DNA of 64,000 bases. Source: an uncultured bacterium (GTDB lineage Bacteria > Bacillota > Clostridia > Lachnospirales > Lachnospiraceae). The DNA lies in NCBI GenBank assembly GCA_947383005.1, contig CANDBT010000005.1, positions 85,253 through 149,252 of the forward strand. The letters run 5' to 3'. Below, piece after piece: positions 9,106 through 17,374 of the stretch. Each line of letters starts with the position of its first letter. The first letter of the stretch is position 1. The translations under genes and the position numbers were made by a program. The notes under the pieces were generated by a model. That model had not been told where the DNA came from and searched no databases. It saw only the letters and a list, made by a program, of their open reading frames with translations.

Positions 9106-10497
9106 ATGGGTATTCACTTGCCTGAGGGTTTTTTTATGGGAGCAGCAATGTCGGGGCCTCAGACGGAGGGGGCTTACCGGACAGGGGGGAAGCTGGAAAA
9201 CATCTGGGATACCTGGTCGGATCGGTCAATTTCCGATTTTTATAATAAGGTTGGAAGCTATGTGGGGAATAATTTTTATGAAAAATATGAGGAAGATATC
9301 CGTCTGCTGAAAAATCTGGGGATGGATTCTTTCCGCACATCGATTCAGTGGAGCAGATTATTGGATCAGGACGGGAATTTGAACCCGGAAGGCGCCGATT
9401 TTTATCATCGGGTATGCGCCTGTGCGAAAGAACAGCAGATTGAGCTGTTTATGAATCTATATCATTTTGATATGCCTGCTTTTTTGTTCAGGCGGGGCGG
9501 ATGGGAAAACCGGGAGGTGGTGGAAGCTTATGCTTTATATGCCAGGGCGGCCTTTCGGGAGTTCGGGAAAGAGATAAAATATTGGTTCACCTTTAATGAA
9601 CCGATTGTAGAACCGGATCAGAGATATCGCAACGGTGTTTGGTATCCCTTTATCCGGGATGCGAAGCGGGGCATGACGGTACAATATCATTTGTCTTTGG
9701 CCCATTGCCTGGCAGTCCGGGAATTCAGAAAAGCGAAAGAGGACGGATATCTTTTCCCAGATGCGCAGATTGGCTTGATTAATTGCTTTGCTCCGCCTTA
9801 TACGAAGGAAAATCCCACTCCGGAAGATTTGGAAGCCCTTCGCATGGAAGATGGGATACACAATCGCTGGTGGTTGGATTTGGTAGCCAAGGGAACACTC
9901 CCTCAGGATGTGCTGGAAACTCTGGCAAGTTGCGGGCTGTTGCCGGATATCCGCCCCGGTGATAAAGAAATCTGGGCTTTGGGAAAAGTGGACTGGCTGG
10001 GATTTAATTATTATCAGCCTTCCCGTGTCCAGGCGCCGAAAGAAAAGGAAGATGAAAACGGCTATCCAAAGTTTTCCGATCCCTATCGATGGCCGGAAGC
10101 GAAGATGAACATTTATCGGGGATGGGAAATTTATCCTAAGGGAATCTATGATTTCGGCATGAAGATGAAAAAAGAATATCCGGACTTGAAATTTTTTATT
10201 TCAGAAAACGGCATGGGTGTCGAGCATGAAGAGCGGTTCCGCGATGAATCGGGAGAAATCCAGGACGACTACCGGATTGAGTTTATCACTGAACATTTGG
10301 AATGGATCTTGAAGGCAATCGAAGAAGGTGCACAATGCAAGGGATATCATTATTGGGGAGTGATTGACAACTGGTCCTGGAATAATGCCTTTAAGAACCG
10401 TTACGGAATGATTGAAGTGGATTTGGCCGGGAATTATAAGCGCAGAGGCAAAAAATCAGCCCGCTGGATTCAGGAGCTGATTCGTGAGAGAAGCTGA
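9106..10497 (+). CDS. Family 1 glycoside hydrolase (beta-glucosidase or 6-phospho-beta-glucosidase)
   Basis: The 463-residue protein is a single GH1 barrel, presumably cytoplasmic (no signal peptide). The acid/base Glu165 lies in TFNEP and the nucleophile Glu367 in SENG, both intact. Near the C-terminus the motif reads DNWSW where plain beta-glucosidases usually have DNFEW. A Ser at this place, with a following Lys and RYG, recalls the phosphate-binding site of 6-phospho-beta-glucosidases. No PTS gene is nearby, so the substrate form is open. An AAGGAGG site precedes the ATG. The 3' end overlaps the convergent MATE gene by 28 bases. Confidence 0.9.
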   Translation: MGIHLPEGFFMGAAMSGPQTEGAYRTGGKLENIWDTWSDRSISDFYNKVGSYVGNNFYEKYEEDIRLLKNLGMDSFRTSIQWSRLLDQDGNLNPEGADFYHRVCACAKEQQIELFMNLYHFDMPAFLFRRGGWENREVVEAYALYARAAFREFGKEIKYWFTFNEPIVEPDQRYRNGVWYPFIRDAKRGMTVQYHLSLAHCLAVREFRKAKEDGYLFPDAQIGLINCFAPPYTKENPTPEDLEALRMEDGIHNRWWLDLVAKGTLPQDVLETLASCGLLPDIRPGDKEIWALGKVDWLGFNYYQPSRVQAPKEKEDENGYPKFSDPYRWPEAKMNIYRGWEIYPKGIYDFGMKMKKEYPDLKFFISENGMGVEHEERFRDESGEIQDDYRIEFITEHLEWILKAIEEGAQCKGYHYWGVIDNWSWNNAFKNRYGMIEVDLAGNYKRRGKKSARWIQELIRERS

Positions 10498-11837
10498 TTT
10501 TTCCGAGTCAGATAATAAAGAAGTCCGAAAGCATCTGCCAGAAACCAGCCGATGGGTACCGACCACCAGATGCCGACGACCTCGATGGAGGGAATGGCGG
10601 AGAGCACATAAGCCAAGATAACCCGGGTTCCCAGGGAAATGGCCGTGAGGATGACTGACATCCCTGGTTTCCCTAAGGCCCGGTACAATCCATACAATAA
10701 AAACAGGCAGCCAATGCCGCAGTAAAACGCCCCTTCAATGTGCAGATAACGTATTCCTTCCCCAATAACTTCTGTTTCTCCCGGTTCGATGAACAGCTCC
10801 ATAAGAGGTTTGGCGAAAAGCCAGACTATGGCAGAGATGAGAAGGCAAAAAATGATTACGGTAATTACCGCTGCCTTCAGGCCCGCGCGAATGCGGGCTT
10901 CTTTTTTTGCCCCATAGTTCTGGGCGATAAAAGTGGAAAATGCGTTGCCGAAATCCTGTACGGGCATATAAGCGAAAGCATCGATTTTGACAGCGGCGGC
11001 AAAAGCCGCCATAATGGTTGCGCCAAAGCTGTTGACCAGACCTTGAACCATAAGAATTCCCAGGTTCATCACTGACTGCTGGATGCAGGTTAGGATAGAA
11101 AAACCGGCAATTTCCCCTATACAGGCTTTTCGAATGGGGTGACGGCCAAGACCGGAGCGCAGATTGGGAAAGCTGGCCAGGGTATATCCGGTAATGCCGA
11201 TTCCTGAAATGTATTGGGCAATAACGGTAGCTTCCGCCGCTCCGGCTACGCCTCTGTGAAGTCCGAGGACAAACCAGAGATCCAGAATGATATTGAGTAT
11301 GGCGGAAACGGCAAGAAATACCAAAGGCATCAGGGAATTGCCGATGGCCCGCAGGAAAGAGGAAAAGTAATTGTATAAGAAGGTAGCGAAAATCCCGCAG
11401 AAAATAATTGTTAAATATTCCCGCATCAATCCCCATACTTCTTCCGGTACACGAAGGAAAACCCGAATTCCGTCAAGAAAGAAAAAAACCAGGCCGTTGA
11501 GCAAAAGAGTCAGCGTAAAGATCAGCGCAAAAGAAGCATATACACTTTCCAGCAGGCCTTTTTCGTCTTGTTGCCCGAAGCGGATAGAGAAAACGGCTCC
11601 GCTTCCCATACAGAGCCCAAGCAGAATGGAAGTCAGAAAGGTCATCAAAGTAAATGCGGATCCTACGGCAGCCAGGGCGTTTTTCCCCAGATATTGCCCG
11701 ACAATGAGCGTATCGGCGATGTTGTAACATTGCTGGAGAAGATTGCCCAGAATCATAGGAATGGCAAAGTACAGCATGGAGGATGTAACCGGGCCGTCGG
11801 TCAGGTCTGTATTGGATGCTTTTCGTAACTTGTACAT
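10470..11837 (-). CDS. MATE-family multidrug/metabolite exporter
   Basis: The 455-residue protein has about twelve hydrophobic segments in two similar halves. The N-terminal signature GPVTSSMLYFAIPMILGNLL and the following QQCYNIADTLIVGQYLG are typical of MATE exporters of the DinF/NorM group, which use Na+ or H+ gradients to export drugs or metabolites. The ribosome site AAAGGAG lies nine or so bases before the start. Its 3' end overlaps that of the GH1 gene by 28 bases, so the two are transcribed toward each other without room for a terminator. The substrate is unknown. Confidence 0.92.
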   Translation of the reverse strand: MYKLRKASNTDLTDGPVTSSMLYFAIPMILGNLLQQCYNIADTLIVGQYLGKNALAAVGSAFTLMTFLTSILLGLCMGSGAVFSIRFGQQDEKGLLESVYASFALIFTLTLLLNGLVFFFLDGIRVFLRVPEEVWGLMREYLTIIFCGIFATFLYNYFSSFLRAIGNSLMPLVFLAVSAILNIILDLWFVLGLHRGVAGAAEATVIAQYISGIGITGYTLASFPNLRSGLGRHPIRKACIGEIAGFSILTCIQQSVMNLGILMVQGLVNSFGATIMAAFAAAVKIDAFAYMPVQDFGNAFSTFIAQNYGAKKEARIRAGLKAAVITVIIFCLLISAIVWLFAKPLMELFIEPGETEVIGEGIRYLHIEGAFYCGIGCLFLLYGLYRALGKPGMSVILTAISLGTRVILAYVLSAIPSIEVVGIWWSVPIGWFLADAFGLLYYLTRKNQLLSRISS

Positions 11838-11903
11838 ATTGGATTCTCCTTTGTCTTGTTCGTACTTTCAGTATAAAATATTTCTGGCCTAAAAACAATC
11901 CCC

Positions 11904-11926
11904 TTCACAGGGTACTTGTGAACAGC
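11904..11926. repeat. Short family C type hairpin upstream of the MATE gene
   Basis: TTCACAGG, loop GTA, CTTGTGAA is nearly the same hairpin as at 4203-4223. It lies in the gap between the divergent MATE and recombinase genes. Confidence 0.45.
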
Positions 11927-12067
11927 AACTATCTGTGATACAATATGCTGAAATGCAGCCATTTTCGCAGAAAAATGTGGAACCTGCAAAAACAGTTATA
12001 GGAGGGGCAGCCAGGGCATATATTGAAGAAAACCAATGGCGGGCACAGACGGGGCCGGGGAGTCGGG

Positions 12068-12298
12068 ATGGATTTTGGCTTGACGAGAGCAGAAGAAGAA
12101 GCATTGAAAAAGGTTGATGTGAGAACGGTGGATTTGGAGGATTTAGTGGATATCCGGGAAATTGAAATCGACAAAGCTTTGCCGGAAGAACAAAGAATCG
12201 CCCAATTTGTCAGACAAATCAAGAATCCTTACTGTTTTAAAATGGGGAAAATCGCGGTAAGCGTAGAATTTGCAGCATCGGAAGCGGCAGATGATTGA
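12068..12298 (+). CDS. Small acidic protein, DUF6870-like, paired with a recombinase
   Basis: The ATG at 12068 gives 76 residues beginning MDFGLTRAEEEALKKVDV and ending near NPYCFKMGKIAVSVEFAAS. The protein is small, acidic and helical at its start. I recognise this pattern from small Clostridia proteins that lie next to site-specific recombinases (annotated, I believe, as DUF6870). Function is unknown. Its stop overlaps the recombinase start (ATGATTGA), which implies translational coupling. A longer in-frame start at 12023 exists but the protein similarity begins at MDFG. Confidence 0.65.
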   Translation: MDFGLTRAEEEALKKVDVRTVDLEDLVDIREIEIDKALPEEQRIAQFVRQIKNPYCFKMGKIAVSVEFAASEAADD

Positions 12299-13829
12299 AA
12301 AAGCGGGACAAGAGTACTGTGCCGATCTTTATCTTCGCCTTTCCAAGGAGGAGGAAGGCAGGGACGAGAGCGCCAGCATTGCGAATCAGCGTGATTTTTT
12401 GATGGGGTTTTTGGCGTCTCATCCGGAAATCCGTCTTCATCAGGTAAGAGTAGATGACGGGTATTCCGGAGTGGATTTTGAACGTCCGGCTTTTAGCGAG
12501 ATGATGGAGGCGGCCAGAAAAAAGGAAATCAACTGTATTATCGTGAAAGATTTTTCCCGTCTCGGAAGAAATTTTATTGAGACAGGCAAGTATATAGAGA
12601 GGGTATTTCCCCTGTTGGGCGTACGGCTGATTTCGGTCATTGACGGTTATGACAGCAGCCGGCCACAGACGCCCTCAGACAGGCTGCTTATCCCGGTGAA
12701 AAATTTGATTAATGATGCGTACTGCCGGGATATTTCGCTGAAGGTCCGCAGCCATTTGGAGATAAAACGTAAAACAGGGCAATGTGTTGCTCCTTTCTCC
12801 GTCTATGGATATATGAAAGACCCTCAAAATAAGAACAGGCTGGTAGTAGATGACAAGGCGGCGGCCGTGGTTCGGGATATCTTTAAAAAGAAATTGGAAG
12901 GCTATTCAGCTACGGCCATTGCCGGCTGGCTGAACGAGCGGGGAATCCTTTCTCCGATGGAGCATAAGCAGTTTGCCGGAAGCCTGTATTTCAGTTCTTT
13001 TAAGACAAAGGCGACAGCGGGATGGACGGCAGAGGCGGTATTGCGTATTTTAGAGAACCCGGTTTATATGGGGATATTGGTCCAGGGGAAACGGAGCAGG
13101 CCCAATTATAAAGTGAAAAAGCCGGTGGATTTGCCCAGGGAAAACTGGATAAGCGTACCAGGCAGTCATGAAGCGATAATCAGCAAAGAGGTTTTCACAC
13201 GGGTGGAAGCCTTGCTTTTGTCCGATATCCGGACGGCGCCGGGACAGGATCGGGCATATTTCCTTTCAGGATTGCTTTTTTGCGGTGATTGCGGGAGAAG
13301 TATGATCAGGAAAAATAATTCCGGCAAAAACCGGCCTTATATTTATTATATCTGTTCCGGACATAAGAATAAAAAGGGATGCCGGAGCAGCCATAGTATA
13401 CGGGATACGGCGCTGGAGCAGACGGTAGCCGCCGTTCTTCAGACATATCTGCTTATAGGGGCAGCAAAGCCGCCGTTGTTTCTTTGGCAGGAAAATAACG
13501 GTATAATACAGCAAATGCAAATCAAACGGCAGGAAATAGTAAAATATCGAAAATACCAGGCCATGATGGATGAGGACTATCGGGAAGGGCTGTTGTCGAA
13601 TGAGGAATATCTGGCTTTCCGTAAACGTTATCAAGAGAAGCTTTGCAGGGCGCAGGAGGCTTTGGAACTTATGGAATATGAGTGTGAAGGTGAGAAAAAG
13701 GAAAGACCAGCCGTCACCGGCAGGGAGTTGGCTGTGATGACAATTCGGCGAATAGATGTTTATGAAGGGACAAGAATCCATATAGAGCTAGTACTGCATT
13801 GCGGAAATAATGGTGAATACAGTGCTTGA
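12291..13829 (+). CDS. Large serine recombinase
   Basis: The 512-residue protein has a resolvase/invertase catalytic domain (about 10-155) with the nucleophile Ser18 in LYLRLSKEEEG. A recombinase domain (about 170-290), a zinc ribbon (Cys331, Cys334, Cys355, Cys364) and a coiled-coil segment (about 400-470) follow. These proteins integrate or excise mobile DNA, or invert segments. No integrase target, structural or conjugation genes are nearby, so the mobile element it served is either gone or outside the window. The final residues LVLHCGNNGEYSA and the stop are encoded by repeat D1, so the natural C-terminus was probably replaced. The start at 12291 overlaps the preceding small gene and is preferred over the TTG at 12270. 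Confidence 0.9.
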   Translation: MIEKAGQEYCADLYLRLSKEEEGRDESASIANQRDFLMGFLASHPEIRLHQVRVDDGYSGVDFERPAFSEMMEAARKKEINCIIVKDFSRLGRNFIETGKYIERVFPLLGVRLISVIDGYDSSRPQTPSDRLLIPVKNLINDAYCRDISLKVRSHLEIKRKTGQCVAPFSVYGYMKDPQNKNRLVVDDKAAAVVRDIFKKKLEGYSATAIAGWLNERGILSPMEHKQFAGSLYFSSFKTKATAGWTAEAVLRILENPVYMGILVQGKRSRPNYKVKKPVDLPRENWISVPGSHEAIISKEVFTRVEALLLSDIRTAPGQDRAYFLSGLLFCGDCGRSMIRKNNSGKNRPYIYYICSGHKNKKGCRSSHSIRDTALEQTVAAVLQTYLLIGAAKPPLFLWQENNGIIQQMQIKRQEIVKYRKYQAMMDEDYREGLLSNEEYLAFRKRYQEKLCRAQEALELMEYECEGEKKERPAVTGRELAVMTIRRIDVYEGTRIHIELVLHCGNNGEYSA

Positions 13830-13851
13830 TATTTCCGCAATGCAGTACTAG
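13788..13851. repeat. Family D MITE-like inverted repeat, short form (D1)
   Basis: A perfect 22-bp inverted repeat (13788-13809 with 13830-13851) surrounds a 20-nt loop. The outer ends read CTAGTACTGCATTGCGG. The left arm supplies the last codons of the recombinase gene and the loop supplies its stop (TGA at 13827-13829). As RNA it would form a strong hairpin between the recombinase and cbiA. Confidence 0.85.
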
Positions 13852-13879
13852 GATATTGAAGTCACAAGGGGGGAGAATT

Positions 13880-15271
13880 ATGGAAAAGGGAGTGGATGCG
13901 GCAGAGAAAACAAAATATCCCCGGCTTTTATTTTCCGCTCCGGCAAGCGGCAGCGGAAAAACCATGATTACCTGCGGTTTTTTAGAAATTTTGAGAAAGC
14001 GGGAGATTTCCTGTATATCCTGTAAATGCGGGCCGGATTATATCGATCCTCTGTTCCATCGATATGTGTTGGGGATTTGGGGGTATAATTTGGACAGCTT
14101 TTTTTTGCCGCCGGAACAGGTGAGAGCGCTGTTTTTTGAAAAGGCACAAAAAGGCAAAATGGCCGTTATTGAAGGCGCAATGGGATATTATGACGGCGTG
14201 GCCGGAATTTCTACGCATGCCAGCGCTTATGAAATCGCACAGATTACCGATACGCCGTCCGTTCTGATTGTGGATGGAAAAAAAAGCAGTTTGTCGCTGG
14301 TGGCGTTGGTGAAGGGATTTTTGGAATATCAAAAAGACAGCCGGATAAGCGGGGTGATTCTGAACCGGACTTCGGCTTCCATGGCCGGGAGGCTTAAACC
14401 TTTTTTTGAACAATTGGGGCTCCGTTTTTTTGGCGCTGTACCGGAGTGCAAAGAAGCAATGCTGGAAAGCCGTCATTTGGGGCTGACTCTTCCGGGGGAG
14501 CAGATTAAGCTGCGGGAGAAAATAGAAGCCCTGGCTTGCCGTCTGGAATCCTGTCTGGATGTGGAAGGGCTTCTGGATTTGGCGGGAAACGTACCGGAGG
14601 CGGAAAACATGTGTCCAATGGATGAAGGCTTCTTCAAAGGGAGGAAAAAGAGCCGGGAAAAGAAGAAAGGCCGGATTGCCATTGCATCCGACGAAGCTTT
14701 TTGTTTTTATTATCAGGAAAATTGCGAATTTTTAGAGCAGGAAGGCTGGGAATTGGTACCGTTCAGTCCCATTCATGACAGGACGCTGCCGCAAGGAGTG
14801 TCGGCGCTGCTGCTGGGAGGAGGATATCCGGAGGTTTATGCCAGGCAATTGTCGGAGAACCGGTCTATGCTGGAAGAAATCCGGGCAGCAGAAGAATATG
14901 GGATAAAAATTTTGGCAGAATGCGGGGGATTCCTCTATCTGCATCAGACTTTAGAGGGCGAAGACGGAAATATTTATCCTATGGCCGGAGTGATTAGGGC
15001 TCACGGATACCGGGCAGGGAAGCTCTCACGTTTCGGTTATGTGGTTTTGTATGATAAAAGCGGCAGGGCAATCATCCGCGGCCATGAATTCCATTATTGG
15101 GACAGCACAATGCCGGGAAGTGACTGGCGGGCAGTAAAACCGCTGAGTAGCATCGGATGGGATTGTATGGTTGTGACGGACAAGCTGCTAGCAGGCTTCC
15201 CTCATTTGTATTACTTATCCAGGCCCGGATGGGTCCGCAGCTTTTTGGAAAATCGCCCATATCATGGCTAA
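13880..15271 (+). CDS. cbiA: Cobyrinate a,c-diamide synthase
   Basis: The enzyme amidates the a and c side chains of cobyrinate with ATP and glutamine. The N-terminal half is an ATPase domain with P-loop APASGSGKT (Lys27). The C-terminal half is a triad glutamine amidotransferase with nucleophile Cys348 in AECGGF and the GHEFHYW motif (His402, His405). Length of 463 is normal. The ATG at 13880 has GGGGGGAG upstream. It is the first gene of a late cobalamin cluster running to 19780. No early corrin-ring genes are in the window and no cobalamin riboswitch is visible upstream; the upstream gap holds repeat D1. The enzyme acts in the cytoplasm. Confidence 0.93.
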   Translation: MEKGVDAAEKTKYPRLLFSAPASGSGKTMITCGFLEILRKREISCISCKCGPDYIDPLFHRYVLGIWGYNLDSFFLPPEQVRALFFEKAQKGKMAVIEGAMGYYDGVAGISTHASAYEIAQITDTPSVLIVDGKKSSLSLVALVKGFLEYQKDSRISGVILNRTSASMAGRLKPFFEQLGLRFFGAVPECKEAMLESRHLGLTLPGEQIKLREKIEALACRLESCLDVEGLLDLAGNVPEAENMCPMDEGFFKGRKKSREKKKGRIAIASDEAFCFYYQENCEFLEQEGWELVPFSPIHDRTLPQGVSALLLGGGYPEVYARQLSENRSMLEEIRAAEEYGIKILAECGGFLYLHQTLEGEDGNIYPMAGVIRAHGYRAGKLSRFGYVVLYDKSGRAIIRGHEFHYWDSTMPGSDWRAVKPLSSIGWDCMVVTDKLLAGFPHLYYLSRPGWVRSFLENRPYHG

Positions 15272-15385
15272 ACGCTCCGCTGCGCCGGACGCCTTGTCCG
15301 ATTCACCGGGATAACGCCGGACGGTTTGACTGAACTTACGGGGCAGGCTGCCGGGCAAAAAAGGAAAAGACAGAGGAGGCAGGTT

Positions 15386-15907
15386 ATGTTGAGTTTGATT
15401 ACCGGAGGCAGCGGCAGCGGCAAATCCGCCTATGCCGAAAGGCTGGTGCAGGAAGGGGGGGGTTCCCGACGTTATTATCTGGCGACAATGGCGCCATCGG
15501 GAGAGGAAGCCAGGAAGAGGATTGCCAGGCATCGCGCTATGCGGGCAGATAAGGGGTTTGAGACAATTGAGGTTTACGAGCATCTGGAACGGGTCATCTT
15601 GCCCGGCAAGGCAAAGAATACCGTCGTCCTTTTGGAATGTATGTCTAACCTGGTGGCGAATGAACAGTTTGGGGTCGGAGGAGAGGATGCAGATATCGTG
15701 AGGCGTGTCCTTGCGGGGATTGCCCATTTGCAAAGCTGTGCCGGCAATTTGTTTATTGTCACGAACGAAGTGTTTTCCGACGGAAATATTTATGATCGGG
15801 AAAGCATGAGATATTTAGATATTTTGGGAAAAATTAACCGGGAATTGTCAAAGACGGCAGACCGGGTGATTGAAGTGGTTTATGGGATTCCGCTGGAGTT
15901 AAAGTAG
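15386..15907 (+). CDS. cobU: Adenosylcobinamide kinase / adenosylcobinamide-phosphate guanylyltransferase
   Basis: This bifunctional enzyme phosphorylates adenosylcobinamide and transfers GMP to make adenosyl-GDP-cobinamide. The 173-residue protein shows the P-loop GGSGSGKS (Lys13) and the RIARHRAMR segment expected to carry the guanylylated His. A late LECMSNLVANE motif and NEVFSDGN also fit CobU. The ATG at 15386 follows AGAGGAGG. An uninterrupted run of eight G residues (15455-15462) falls inside the coding sequence in the EGGGS segment. Slippage there would shift the frame early in the gene. Confidence 0.92.
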   Translation: MLSLITGGSGSGKSAYAERLVQEGGGSRRYYLATMAPSGEEARKRIARHRAMRADKGFETIEVYEHLERVILPGKAKNTVVLLECMSNLVANEQFGVGGEDADIVRRVLAGIAHLQSCAGNLFIVTNEVFSDGNIYDRESMRYLDILGKINRELSKTADRVIEVVYGIPLELK

Positions 15908-15925
15908 TCAAAAGCAGGGGGTTAT

Positions 15926-16048
15926 GGTATAATATCGTCAGATATTATACCCGCGCCAGTTCGCGTCCGCCCAAAGGGAGGACAAATTCCCAAGCGAACT
16001 GTGCGCATCCCCCCGGAGGGAGCATGTGCGGAGTACATGCTATACTAA
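15926..16048. repeat. Compound hairpin region between cobU and cobS
   Basis: A perfect hairpin GGTATAATATC, loop GTCA, GATATTATACC (15926-15951) comes first. Next is a larger stem with arms CAGTTCGC and GCGAACTG (about 15957-15998). A third is AGCATGT with ACATGCT (about 16021-16042). It resembles the other branched repeats of this window in layout but not in sequence. It could act as an mRNA processing or attenuating structure inside the cob operon. Confidence 0.6.
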
Positions 16049-16094
16049 AGGCGGCTTTTCCGTTTCAGATAAAATTTCAAAGGAAAAATAATCC

Positions 16095-16898
16095 ATGGAG
16101 CAACAGAAAAAAAACAACAAGACAGCAGGTAAGGGAAGCGGGCTGCTGATTGCCTTTTCTTTATATTCCCGTATTCCCGTTCCCCAGACTTCATGGACAG
16201 AGGCGGGGATGAGATATGCTCTTTGCTTTTTCCCTTTGGTAGGTGCGGTGATCGGCGGAACTGTGTACGGATTTGTCCGGCTGGCGGAGCTGGCCGGGTT
16301 AAACGAGTTTGCGCGGGCCTGCATCGGGACGGCGCTGCCTTTGATGATTACCGGAGGGATACATATGGACGGTTTTTTGGATACCGTGGATGCACGCAGT
16401 TCCTGCCAGGCCAGGGAAAAAAAGCTGGAAATATTAAAGGACCCTCATACCGGGGCGTTTGCCATTATCGGCTGCGGCATTTATCTTTTGCTTTATTTGG
16501 CGGTATTCAGCCAATTGACGCAGGACGCGTTTCCGGCGGCAGCCGGCGTGTATGTGATGGCACGGGCGCTGAGCGGCTGGTCCGTGGTGTTTTTCCCCAA
16601 AGCAAAAAAAGACGGATTGGCCTATACTTTTGCGGAGGAAGCCAGAAAGCGGGCGGCGGGGGGGGCCATGGTGTTCTGGTGGGCGTCGGCCGCCGCGCTT
16701 TTGCTTTGGGCCGGCGGGATTGCCGGCGGATTGGCAATATTGGCAGCCGTAATGATTTTTATTTGGTATTACCGGATGGCGGTGAGGGAATTTGGCGGGG
16801 TTACGGGAGATTTGGCGGGATATTTTTTGCAGATATGTGAGCTGGGCATGTTGGCGGTGTTCGCGGCGGCGGGTCTGGCAGAAAAACTCGGAGGGTAA
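16095..16898 (+). CDS. cobS: Adenosylcobinamide-GDP ribazoletransferase (cobalamin synthase)
   Basis: This integral membrane enzyme joins adenosyl-GDP-cobinamide with alpha-ribazole (phosphate), the last assembly step. The 267-residue protein has several hydrophobic segments and the family motifs GGIHMDGFLDTVDA and KDPHTGAFAIIG. A run of eight G residues (16658-16665) lies inside the gene in an Ala/Gly-rich stretch; a change in its length would break the frame. The next gene begins two bases after the stop, so they are co-translated. No cobT or cobC gene is present in the window. Confidence 0.93.
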   Translation: MEQQKKNNKTAGKGSGLLIAFSLYSRIPVPQTSWTEAGMRYALCFFPLVGAVIGGTVYGFVRLAELAGLNEFARACIGTALPLMITGGIHMDGFLDTVDARSSCQAREKKLEILKDPHTGAFAIIGCGIYLLLYLAVFSQLTQDAFPAAAGVYVMARALSGWSVVFFPKAKKDGLAYTFAEEARKRAAGGAMVFWWASAAALLLWAGGIAGGLAILAAVMIFIWYYRMAVREFGGVTGDLAGYFLQICELGMLAVFAAAGLAEKLGG

Positions 16899-16900
16899 CG

Positions 16901-17290
16901 ATGATTTTGATAATCGGGGGAGCTTATCAAGGCAAAGGGGAATATGCTTATGCTTTATCGGGATTGACCCGGGAAGAGTTTTTGAAAAATCTGGCGGACG
17001 GCAGGAAAGACCGGTTGGAAGAAGCGGCAAAAAAGCCTTTTTTACTGGGATTCCATGGCTGGATCAGGCAGGTTTTGGATCAGGGGGGAAGTCCGGAGGC
17101 TTTTGTAAAGCAGGTTTTGGCGGCTAATCCTCAGATTGTGACGATGGATGAGGTGGGCTGCGGGTTGGTTCCCATCGAACGGAAGGAGCGGGAGTACCGG
17201 GAGACGGCAGGACGTGCCGGTCAAATGCTGGCTGCCCATGCCCAAAGCGTATGCCGCGTTGTCTGCGGCATTCCGGTAAGAATCAAGTGA
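16901..17290 (+). CDS. Short CobU-like protein with degenerate P-loop
   Basis: The 129-residue protein begins MILIIGGAYQGKGEYA, like the start of CobU (GGxxSGKSxxAE), but the Ser/Thr after the P-loop Lys is Gly. The end (MDEVGCGLVPIERKEREYRETAGRAG, CRVVCGIPVRIK) also resembles CobU ends. The middle part with the guanylylated His is absent. It follows cobS by two bases, so it is made with the cobalamin enzymes. It may be a shortened CobU relative with nucleotide-binding or regulatory function, or a decaying copy. The open frame and good GGAGGG ribosome site argue for a living gene. Confidence 0.75.
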   Translation: MILIIGGAYQGKGEYAYALSGLTREEFLKNLADGRKDRLEEAAKKPFLLGFHGWIRQVLDQGGSPEAFVKQVLAANPQIVTMDEVGCGLVPIERKEREYRETAGRAGQMLAAHAQSVCRVVCGIPVRIK

Positions 17291-17352
17291 TAACCGTTTC
17301 CCATCGGATGGACATTCGCTGATTCTGGCAGGAAGATGTTTTGCCTGAATGG
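17290..17352. repeat. Degenerate family B repeat before cbiB
   Basis: Arms TGATAACC and GGTTATCA enclose pieces similar to the inner hairpins of family B (CATCGGATGGACATTCG, CAGGAAGATG). The pairing of the outer arms is kept although their sequence differs from the full copies. Confidence 0.4.
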
Positions 17353-17374
17353 TTATCAGAAAAGGAAAGAAAAA

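Noticed and set aside
13853-13879. Cobalamin riboswitch before cbiA
   Set aside because: The conserved B12 box and its surrounding stems are absent; the gap is filled by repeat D1.
13826-13880. Longer N-terminus of cbiA from 13826
   Set aside because: These codons lie in the right arm of repeat D1, and the ATG at 13880 has a strong ribosome site at the start of the domain.
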